NCBI GenBank assembly: GCA_016707785.1
Contig: JADJGZ010000014.1
Location: 1-64,000, forward strand
Length of the DNA stretch: 64,000 nt
Source: Bacteroidales bacterium
Lineage (GTDB): Bacteria > Bacteroidota > Bacteroidia > Bacteroidales > UBA4417
Reading direction: 5' to 3'
Shown here: positions 29,237-37,500 of the stretch, piece after piece
Layout of the letters: every line of letters starts with the position of its first letter
Position numbering within the stretch: the stretch's first letter is position 1
Program-made: the position numbers and the translations under genes
The notes under the pieces: model-generated
What the model was told of the DNA's origin: nothing
The model's input: only the letters and a program-made list of their open reading frames with translations
Database searches by the model: none

Positions 29237-30109
29237 CTATTTCTGAACTTTAACATCATATGTGATAGTGCCTGCACCGGTTCCGGTTATTTCTGTGATC
29301 TTTATCAGTCCAATTTTATTACCGGCAGTTTTGAAAGCAACAATATTACCTACCTGAAGTTGGTTTGCCTTGGTTTCAGTGGTATTGATTGCAATGTCGG
29401 CGATATTGGCAGCAGTTGTAACGTTATCCCAAACAACGGCAGTGGTTACCTTGTTAAAACGGGTTCCGTTTAATGTAGCCCAGGTTTGAAGACCACTGGT
29501 TCCGTCAAATATAGTAGCGGCATCCACATCATCTGGAGAAGCTAAAGTAGCCATGTTGCTTACACCATAGAAATATAGCCAGTCTATTTTAGCTGAATTT
29601 GCTTTTGCATCAACCATTTTATAGACTGTTCCATCAGCAGATGCAAAAGAACTGCCGTAAGTAGAGTTGTCATATGAACCCAGGATCTTTTGAGTATAAG
29701 TTGTAACATCGTCTACCTGGGTTGCTGTGATGGTCAGGGAAACAGTAGCTGTTTCACCATCTTTATCTGTAATGGTGAAATTAAGTTTGGTTTCACCGAT
29801 TTCATCAATAGTTAATGTATAATCTTTTGAAAAACTATCTGAGGAACTGGCATCAATTGTTTCAGTATGCACAGGAACAGGGGTATTGCTATGGATTGCA
29901 ACAATTTCTAATGTTTCCAGTTTTGCGCTTCCACTTTGAGCGGTGATTCCAATTTTAATGTCTGTGCCAGCAACTATAGTAGCATCAGAGGATGTATAAC
30001 CTGCACCGCCGAGGAAATTAATAGTAGGAGGAGTAGTATCCTTGGTACATGAAGTCAGGAAGGTAACTCCTGCCAAAAGAACAACAAAGAATAAGCTGAT
30101 TTTTTTCAT
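29237..30109 (-). CDS. Surface lipoprotein of unknown function
   Basis: The start at 30109 gives 290 residues and a proper SPII signal, MKKISLFFVVLLAGVTFLTS, followed by C21. The upstream in-frame ATG at 30265 would bury this signal and is rejected. The mature N-terminal part (residues 25-140) looks like an Ig-type beta-sandwich (PPTINFLGGAGY, TLTIDEIGETKLNFTITDKD), and the second half contains STYGSSFASADGTVYK and GNKIGLIKITEI. It resembles Bacteroidota SusE/F-like or uncharacterised beta-sandwich lipoproteins only in a general way, with no assigned ligand. Transcribed away from the small lipoprotein at 30384. Confidence 0.8.
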   Translation of the reverse strand: MKKISLFFVVLLAGVTFLTSCTKDTTPPTINFLGGAGYTSSDATIVAGTDIKIGITAQSGSAKLETLEIVAIHSNTPVPVHTETIDASSSDSFSKDYTLTIDEIGETKLNFTITDKDGETATVSLTITATQVDDVTTYTQKILGSYDNSTYGSSFASADGTVYKMVDAKANSAKIDWLYFYGVSNMATLASPDDVDAATIFDGTSGLQTWATLNGTRFNKVTTAVVWDNVTTAANIADIAINTTETKANQLQVGNIVAFKTAGNKIGLIKITEITGTGAGTITYDVKVQK

Positions 30110-30175
30110 TTCTTGATTTTTATTTATGATTATTAATTGTGTGAATTGGTTTTTGGTCGAATTTTTAATCGACTG

Positions 30176-30183
30176 CAAAGTTA
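30176..30183 (-). promoter_or_regulatory. Candidate -7 element (TAACTTTG)
   Basis: TAACTTTG on the minus strand fits TAnnTTTG and lies about 67 bp upstream of the 30109 start. The -33 spacing is not convincing. Confidence 0.45.
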
Positions 30184-30351
30184 ACAACTTTTGTGCCAAA
30201 ATGCTGTTAAATCTTCTAAATAGGCTGAATGGCAGTCGTATCCCGATAATAAAGATATTAACCATGTCATTGTTAAGAAATAAAAAATAGAAATGATAGA
30301 CATAATTTAGAAATAATTTGCTTTAGCCTTTAATATTTATATATTTTTGCG

Positions 30352-30359
30352 TCAAAATT
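30352..30359 (+). promoter_or_regulatory. Candidate -7 element (TATTTTTG)
   Basis: TATTTTTG fits TAnnTTTG, 25 bp before the ATG of the 53-residue lipoprotein. No good -33 element is visible. Confidence 0.45.
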
Positions 30360-30383
30360 AACCACCTTTAAAACAAACAACAC

Positions 30384-30545
30384 ATGAAAAAACTGTTTTT
30401 CTTACTTGCTGTTGCTGGTATGATCTCATTTGTCGCATGTAAATCAGGCGAAAACAAAACCGAAGCCACCGCTGATACTACAGCAGTTCAAGAAGCTCCT
30501 GTTGACACAACAGCAGCTCCAGCAGATACTACTGTTGCTCAGTAA
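30384..30545 (+). CDS. Very small lipoprotein (53 aa), Thr/Ala/Asp-rich
   Basis: A short gene with a -7 element before it and a strong terminator after it, which supports it as real. The protein starts MKKLFFLLAVAGMISFVA with lipidated C19. The mature 34 residues are a low-complexity tail (GENKTEATADTTAVQEAP, then VDTTAAPADTTVAQ) without fold. Such tails suggest a surface-exposed or periplasmic spacer. Function unknown; similar short Thr-rich lipoproteins are common in Bacteroidota. Confidence 0.75.
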   Translation: MKKLFFLLAVAGMISFVACKSGENKTEATADTTAVQEAPVDTTAAPADTTVAQ

Positions 30546-30580
30546 GTAAAACTACCAGTTGTACTGGTTATCTGTATAAA

Positions 30581-30604
30581 AAAGGAAGCCCTTAGGCTTC
30601 CTTT
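30581..30604 (+). terminator. Rho-independent terminator of small lipoprotein gene
   Basis: A 10-bp stem AAAGGAAGCC/GGCTTCCTTT with loop CTTA followed by a T-run, 36 bp after the stop. Confidence 0.9.
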
Positions 30605-30791
30605 TTTTAACTCTGTAGTGGGAAAGAGTTTCTTATTATGATATTTACTTTTTTTAGTCTTACTCAAATTATCATTTTTGAAAAATGGTTTTATTTGTTT
30701 GTAGAATTGAATAGCAAACGTAAATTTGTTTTATAAAATCAGGAAATATTTCCTGGTAGTGCTTCATTTTAACTTAATAATAATCAAGCAT

Positions 30792-32027
30792 ATGGAGTTT
30801 ACATCCGACAAATTGGCAGCCATTGGTAATAAAGGAAAGGGAATTCGTTCTGATTGTTTTGTTACCATTGAATTGACTGGAACCGGTGGTATAGAACTGG
30901 AGCTCATCAGCAAGGTTCAAAGCATGTATGGAGAAAGTAACAGGAAACTGATCAGTGAGATCCTCAGTTTTTTCGGTGTTGATAACGCAAAGGTTCTTAT
31001 AGAAGATAGCGGAGCGCTTCCTTTGGTTATAGCCGCCCGGATGGAAGCTGCCATAAGGTTACTGACAAAAACGGAAAAAGAGTTTTTACTCCCGATGCTC
31101 CCTGAGAATGAGTATTCCACAACACGCGACAGAAATCGTTTTTCGAGGCTATACTTACCCGGAAACACACCAAGTCTGGCAATCAATGCCGGAATTCATA
31201 AACCGGATGGGATCATACTTGACCTTGAAGATGCGGTAGCGCCTGCGAAAAAGTACGAAGCCAGTTTCCTCGTAAGAAATTCACTCAGAAACATTGATTT
31301 CTATGGTGCAGAAAGGATGGTTCGGATTAACCAGGTTCCCCGTGGACTTGATGATCTTGATTTCATTGTTCCTCATCATGTGAACCTTATATTATTACCG
31401 AAATGTGAGAGCGCTGAGCAGGTGAATTCAGTAAATGAGAGAATTGCTCTTATCAGAAAACGGACTGGTGCAAAACAGCCGATATGGATTATGCCAATTA
31501 TAGAAAGTGCTTTGGGCGTTTTGAAATCACTGGAAATTGCTCAATCGGAGAATGTTGTTGCAATGGCAATAGGACTTGAGGATTACACTGCCGATCTGGG
31601 CACCAGGCGTACAATGGAAGGCACTGAATCCTTCTTTGCCCGCAGCATGGTGGTAAATGCCTGCAAAGCAGCAGGGATACAGGCTATTGACTCTGTTTTC
31701 AGTGATGTTGCCGATATGGAAGGATTAAAGCAAAATGTGATTAGGTCGAAAGCCCTGGGATTTGATGGGATGGGTTGTATTCATCCCCGGCAGATCAGGG
31801 TCATTCATGATAATTATGCACCTGATACAGAAGAAATTGAAAAAGCAAAAAAAATAGTCAATGCTTTCATAATTGCCTCCGAGAAAGGATTAGGGGTTGT
31901 ATCACTTGGAACAAAAATGATTGATCCGCCTGTTGTTAAAAGGGCCCAGAAGGTTATAGACCTGGCAATCACCATGAATAAGCTTTCTGCGGATTGGAGA
32001 GTTGAATTCTTGTCATCAATAAATTGA
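30792..32027 (+). CDS. Citrate lyase CitD-CitE fusion (acyl-carrier plus beta subunit)
   Basis: The start at 30792 (MEFTSDKLAAIGNKG) gives 411 residues; the upstream ATG at 30726 adds an unrelated hydrophobic stretch. Residues 1-95 match CitD, the acyl-carrier subunit that carries the phosphoribosyl-dephospho-CoA arm. S20 in GIRSDCFVTIE is the likely attachment site, and DSGALPLVIAARMEAAIRLL is the CitD C-terminal part. Residues about 110-400 are CitE of the HpcH/HpaI aldolase type (LYLPGNTPSLAINAG, DGIILDLEDAVAPAKK, VRINQVPRG, GLEDYTADLGTRR). CitE cleaves citryl-ACP to acetyl-ACP and oxaloacetate. CitF follows 48 bp downstream. Confidence 0.85.
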   Translation: MEFTSDKLAAIGNKGKGIRSDCFVTIELTGTGGIELELISKVQSMYGESNRKLISEILSFFGVDNAKVLIEDSGALPLVIAARMEAAIRLLTKTEKEFLLPMLPENEYSTTRDRNRFSRLYLPGNTPSLAINAGIHKPDGIILDLEDAVAPAKKYEASFLVRNSLRNIDFYGAERMVRINQVPRGLDDLDFIVPHHVNLILLPKCESAEQVNSVNERIALIRKRTGAKQPIWIMPIIESALGVLKSLEIAQSENVVAMAIGLEDYTADLGTRRTMEGTESFFARSMVVNACKAAGIQAIDSVFSDVADMEGLKQNVIRSKALGFDGMGCIHPRQIRVIHDNYAPDTEEIEKAKKIVNAFIIASEKGLGVVSLGTKMIDPPVVKRAQKVIDLAITMNKLSADWRVEFLSSIN

Positions 32028-32075
32028 TCGATCCCAAATTGTTAAATAAGATTTTGAAAAAAAAGACTTCCTATT

Positions 32076-33638
32076 ATGTCAAAATACGATAAACTCATTA
32101 GCAATGCATTAGGCCGGACGGTTCCACAGGTTATTAACGGAAAGGATGCTATTCCTTACCTTGGAGTAGGGAAATATCATCCAACCGGCCGAAAGCATGC
32201 CCCTCTCATTTCCAGCTTGTCTGATTATCCTGAAGATGGGAACAAGGTACTTCCGTCATTGAGGGAAGCCCTGGAGAGAGCCGGATTAAAGGATGGAATG
32301 GTGATTTCAACCCATCACCACTTCAGAAACGGGGATCTTATTGCCGTGCAGATTTTTGATATAGCTGCAGAGATGGGGGTCAAAGACCTGACATGGGTTC
32401 CATCAGCTTCATTTGAGTGTCATTCTCCCTTGATTAAGTACCTGGAAGATGGTACCATTCATCACATTGAAGGCAGTATGAACGGAGCCTTGGGAAAATT
32501 TACTTCTGAAGGAGGAATGAAAGGTTTGGGTATTCTGAGGTCACATGGTGGAAGATACCAGGCCATCCAGGATGGTGATGTGAAAATCGATATTACGGTG
32601 ATTGCAGCACCCACAGCAGATCCATTTGGAAATGCAACCGGCGACAGGGGTCCGGCTGCATGCGGATTGCTGGGATTTGCTCTCGCAGATTCTCAATATG
32701 CTGATAAAGTAATTGTAGTAACAGATAACCTGGTTCCCTTTCCATGTATTCCCTGGCAAATTCAGGGGAACTATGTGGACTTTGTTGTTAAAGTAGAGAA
32801 AGTTGGGATTCCTGAAAAGATAGTATCAGGAACTACGGAAATTACCAAGAGTCCGGATCGCTTACTGCTGGCAGAAATGACAGCGCAATTCTGTGATGAA
32901 GCAGGAATTGTGACTGATGGCTTCTCCTTCCAGGCCGGGGCCGGGGGGACAGCCCTAAGCATCGGAATTTATTTTGCTGAAATGTGTCGGCAAAGAGGAA
33001 TTAAAGCGCGTTTTGCCCGTGGAGGATCCAATAAATACCTGGTGAAAATGCTGGAAGAAGGCCTGGTAGAGTATATTCTTGATGGACAGACCTTTGATCT
33101 CGAAGGAGTACGTTCGATGAGAGAAAATGCCGGCCATGTAAATACAAGTCCTTTTACCAGTTATAACTACCACGGGAAAGGTAATTTCGCACAGTTCGTG
33201 GATGTTGTAATCCTTGGAGCTACTGAGGTAGATGTACATTTTAATGCAAATGTGGTTACTCACAGTGATGGATACCTTTTACACGGGATCGGTGGCTGGA
33301 TGAACTGCCTGCTTTCAAAATGTGTGATTCTGCCCGTTCCTTTGTTCCGTGACAGGATGCCGGTTATTTTGGATGATGTGACAACAATATGCGGACCCGG
33401 TGAACTCATTGATGTGATTGTAACCGAAAGAGGAATTGCAATTAATCCCCTCAGAACCGACCTCATTGAAAAAATGAAAGGATCCCGCCTACCCATCCGA
33501 ACAATACAGGAGTTGAAAGCCGAAGCTGAGAAAATCTGTGGTAAGCCCTCAAAACCGCGCTTAACTGATGAGATTGTTGCTGCCATAAAATGGGTGGATG
33601 GAACAGTTATCGATTCTGTTTTCAGGGTTGAAAAATAA
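32076..33638 (+). CDS. citF: Citrate lyase alpha subunit (citrate:acetyl-ACP transferase)
   Basis: CitF exchanges acetyl for citryl on the acyl carrier subunit. 520 residues, normal for the family. The CoA-transferase-like core includes DGMVISTHHHFRNGD, ILRSHGGRYQAIQDGDV, APTADPFGNATGDRGPAACG and GAGGTALSIGIYFAEMCRQR, and ends with ICGPGELIDVIVTERGIAIN. It works with the CitD-CitE fusion just upstream in anaerobic citrate cleavage, or in reductive-TCA or malonate-type variants. The ligase CitC and the prosthetic-group genes citX and citG are not adjacent. Confidence 0.95.
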   Translation: MSKYDKLISNALGRTVPQVINGKDAIPYLGVGKYHPTGRKHAPLISSLSDYPEDGNKVLPSLREALERAGLKDGMVISTHHHFRNGDLIAVQIFDIAAEMGVKDLTWVPSASFECHSPLIKYLEDGTIHHIEGSMNGALGKFTSEGGMKGLGILRSHGGRYQAIQDGDVKIDITVIAAPTADPFGNATGDRGPAACGLLGFALADSQYADKVIVVTDNLVPFPCIPWQIQGNYVDFVVKVEKVGIPEKIVSGTTEITKSPDRLLLAEMTAQFCDEAGIVTDGFSFQAGAGGTALSIGIYFAEMCRQRGIKARFARGGSNKYLVKMLEEGLVEYILDGQTFDLEGVRSMRENAGHVNTSPFTSYNYHGKGNFAQFVDVVILGATEVDVHFNANVVTHSDGYLLHGIGGWMNCLLSKCVILPVPLFRDRMPVILDDVTTICGPGELIDVIVTERGIAINPLRTDLIEKMKGSRLPIRTIQELKAEAEKICGKPSKPRLTDEIVAAIKWVDGTVIDSVFRVEK

Positions 33639-33686
33639 AGCATGCTATATTCTTAAATACACGTATACGAGATTCATTATGTAAAT

Positions 33687-33716
33687 GCCCTGCTTCTTTA
33701 GAAAAAGGAGCAGGGC
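33687..33716 (+). terminator. Rho-independent terminator of citDE-citF
   Basis: A 13-bp stem (GCCCTGCTTCTTT / AAAGGAGCAGGGC, one G-U pair) followed by GTTTTGTTTT, about 50 bp after the citF stop. Confidence 0.88.
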
Positions 33717-33902
33717 GTTTTGTTTTGGATTTGTTGAATAGTGTAAATTGTTAATTCATAGCACTTTGTTTAATTTTTCAGGATGCATTTTTTGTATATA
33801 GGTAGGGTATTCTGATCAAGAGATTGAGGAGGATTTTATTTTTCTGTATCTTAGTATCATAAAAGCTATTTCTATACGTTTCTCTGTTGATTTTTGATTC
33901 AG

Positions 33903-34448
33903 ATGGATTTCCCTGATAGCCGACCTACTATTAAAACTGAGAGATTAATTCTTCGCCCATTACTAATAAGTGATGGTTGGGAGATTCGTCGGATGGCTGG
34001 CAATAGCAAGGTTGCGGAAAACACTCTTTATATGCCATTTCCTTATCCCGAAGGCATAGCAGAAGAATGGATCAGTACTCATTCCAATGAATTTTTTGAG
34101 AAAAAGCAACTAGTCCTGGGTATTTGTCTGAAACCGGAGAAGACCCTCATAGGTTGTATCGGCCTCACCCTTAAATTGGATATTGCCAACGCGGAATTAG
34201 GCTATTGGATAGGGGAGGAGCATTGGAATAATGGATATGCTACGGAAGCTGCTTTTGCATTGATTGATTATGGTTTTAAATCGCTTGGACTGCATAAAAT
34301 ATTTGCATATTATTTTTCAAACAATGAAGCCTCAGGGCGTGTTATGGAGAAAGTAGGGATGAAGCAGGAAGGTTATCTCAAGGAACATGTCAGGCATTGG
34401 GGCGAATATAAGGATCTGTTTATCTATGGAATTTTGAATAAGGATTAA
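33903..34448 (+). CDS. GNAT-family N-acetyltransferase (RimJ/RimL type)
   Basis: An acetyl-CoA-dependent N-acetyltransferase of 181 residues from the ATG at 33903; an upstream TTG at 33894 is a less likely start. Typical order: TERLILRPLLISDGWEIRRM, then LVLGICLKPEKTLIGCIGL, the acetyl-CoA loop region ELGYWIGEEHWNNGYATEAA, and ALIDYGFKSLGLHKIFAYYFSNN with ASGRVMEKVGMKQEGYL. This pattern fits RimJ/RimL-like enzymes acting on protein N-termini or small amines; the substrate is unknown. It stands alone after the citrate lyase terminator. Confidence 0.9.
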   Translation: MDFPDSRPTIKTERLILRPLLISDGWEIRRMAGNSKVAENTLYMPFPYPEGIAEEWISTHSNEFFEKKQLVLGICLKPEKTLIGCIGLTLKLDIANAELGYWIGEEHWNNGYATEAAFALIDYGFKSLGLHKIFAYYFSNNEASGRVMEKVGMKQEGYLKEHVRHWGEYKDLFIYGILNKD

Positions 34449-34566
34449 GCCAGTTGCAATAATTGAGTTAATTGGTCTTAAATATTTTTTTGCCGGAACG
34501 CCTGAAAATAATTGCATAAGGAGTATCAGAACTGCTTTTAAATACGACCAGATATAATTTTCTCCC

Positions 34567-37500
34567 ATGAAAAGGACCATTTTCAATCTTTTGATGATTG
34601 CCATTCTGGCTTCATCCTGCACAAACTTTAATACAGTAAGGATTAAAAAGACAAATTTTGATGAAGAGGTTCAGCGAGCTCAGAATCTTGTCTTTACATT
34701 CAATAAAGAACTCCTGGCAGATACTTCTTTCCTGAATAAATGGGATACTACTGTATACATGCGATTTGAACCCGGGATACAGGGGAAGTTCATGTGGACT
34801 GCCAAAAATGAACTTACTTTTTCTCCATCCGGGCAGATGAGCCCATCGACTAATTACAAGGCAACCCTTTTACCCGCATTATTGGGTAAAATAAAGAAAA
34901 ATTATAAGCTCGAAAGCGATCCGTTTTTATTCCACACGCCATACCTGGATGTTACATCCATCAATACGTTCTGGGCTTTAAGTGATGATCCTGCAGCAAA
35001 GGTTGAAGCGAGGTTACAGCTTTCATTTAATAATCCGGTATTGCCCGTTAAACTTCAGCCTCATGCAACTATCCAGGTTGAAGGTAAAACTATTCCCTAT
35101 TCGATTCTTACTACTTCTGAAAGTGAAACTATTGAAATCGCATTAAAACCTGAAAATGGTGAGTTTGCAGAGAATGCGGAAGGTAAACTCAGTATTTCTG
35201 TGGGAATGCCTTCTTCTGGCGGAAACGCTTTAACCCAAAAGATTATCACCCATTCATTCAATATTCCTTCAAAAGACCAACTTTCAATTTCATCGGTGGA
35301 AACCGGTTTTGATGTTGGCAAAGGAATTATATCAGTTTTTACTACTCAACCTGTAATTGAAGAGGGACTCGCCGGGGCTGTGAGCGTGGATCCAGCTGTT
35401 GAATTCACTGTGTCCACCCTTTCAGGAGGATTTCTTATTAAAGGTAATTTTCATGAGAATCAAGCTTATACACTGAGAATAGGCCCGTCATTAAAAAGTG
35501 TATTTGGTAAAACACTTGATGAGGAATATGTTGAGACAGTTGCATTTGGAGCGATTGAACCATTTGTCGGATTCATGGATGAGACTGCAATGTATTTGTC
35601 ATCAAGAGGTTATAGAAATCTCGCCATCAGTATCATAAATGTCCCTGTTATTAAGGTTTCTGTATTTAAAATCTTTGAGAATAATATTCAGCATTATATG
35701 CGGCAGGGGAAAAACTGGGATTATGTATATGATAATGATGAATACTACGACATGTATGGCTATTCATTTGATGAAAACTATGGCAAGCCGGTAATGACCA
35801 AAGTAGTGCAGACCCGTTCATTACCTAAAAACGGGAATATTTCGCTCCTGAACCTGGATCTGGATGAGTTACAATTTTCTGATCCTTTCAAAGGGGTATT
35901 CCTGGTTAAAGTAGAATCAACGGATCGCAGGTGGTTACAGGATGTTCAGCTGCTATCTCTCAGTGACATGGGGATGATTGTGAAACAAGGTTCTGAGCAA
36001 GTCATGGTTTTTGTGAACTCTTTGAAAGATGCCAGTCCTGTAAAAAGCGCTAAAGTTGATTTCATCAGCACCAACAATCAGAAAATATTTACTGCAATTA
36101 CTGATAATTATGGTGTAGCGGTGATGAAGAATAAGGATCAGCTGGCTGCGGGATTTCAGCTTGGAATGGTGAGTGTGAGAAAGGAAAGCGATTTTAACTT
36201 CATACTATTAAATAATTCAAGGGTTGAAACTTCCAGGTTTGAAGTAGGAGGAAAGAGTGTAAATGCCCTGGAATATGATGTGTTCATTTATGGTGACCGC
36301 AATCTTTACCGTCCCGGAGATTCAGTAAACATCAATGTATTGGTCAGAACCTTGCGCTGGGAGACGGTGAAGAACATTCCATTAAAAATTAAACTAATTA
36401 ATCCAGGCGGGAAAGAATTCATTTCGTTGAAGAAACAATTAAGTGAGAATGGATCCGCAGCAAGTTCCTTTTATATTCCTCCCCAGGCTATGACGGGTAC
36501 CTATTTGATTGAGGTATATTCTGCAAACAATATTCTACTCGAATCCAGGCGCATCTCTGTGGAAGAGTTTGTCCCTGACAGAATAAAAGTTAGTGTCAAA
36601 TTAGATAAACAGGTATATAATCCCGGAGAAAAAATAAAGGTATCCACCCTCGCGGAGAATCTGTTTGGTACAGTTGCATCCGGAAAGAAAGTAGAGACGG
36701 AATTACGCTTAATGAGAAAGCAACTGCAACCTAAAGCGTTCCCTCAGTATAATTTTGGGATCACCACACAAAATTTGCCGGTATTGACAAGCCTGGTTCA
36801 GGAAACAGTGACCGATCAGGCTGGTAAAGCTGAGCAGGAGATCATTGTTCCAACCGTCGAAAATATCGGAATCCTGGAAGGCTCGATTTTCAGTACTGTA
36901 TTTGATGAAACGGGCCGGCCGGTAAATCGCTTGAATATTGTAACCATTCCTACCCAGGGATTGTTTTTTGGGATCAAGGAGCAAGACCGATGGGTGAATA
37001 CCCGTAAGCCTCTCAATTTCAGTTTTGTGGCTGTTGATAAGGAGGGTAAAGCTGTGAAATCAGCCAAAGCAGCAATAACAATAATTTATTCAAGGTATGA
37101 AACTGTAATTGAACGTGGTTACAACCGGTATAATTATGTGTCGCAACGCAAGGAAACAGTTGTTTTTTCAAAGGAGATGAACTTCGCCGGGAATGGGTTA
37201 AATCTGCCATTTGTACCAGGCAGATCGGGAGAATATGAAGTGCGGATTGCAATTCCCGGAAGTGTGAATTATGTGTCCCATTCATTTTATGCTTATGGAT
37301 GGGGAGATACTGATTTTTCATCCTTTGAGGTGGATCGGGATGGCGAGATTACCATTACATGTGATAAACAGAACTACAAACCGGGAGAAAAGGCTAAATT
37401 GTTATTTAAGGCTCCTTTCGATGGACAGATGCTTGTCACATATGAGCAGAATAACGTGTTGGAATACAAATACATTGAATTAAAGAATAAATCAGCCAGC

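Noticed and set aside
34332..34622. Minus-strand 96-residue frame between the acetyltransferase and the A2M gene
   Set aside because: Antisense to both genes' ends, with no domain features.
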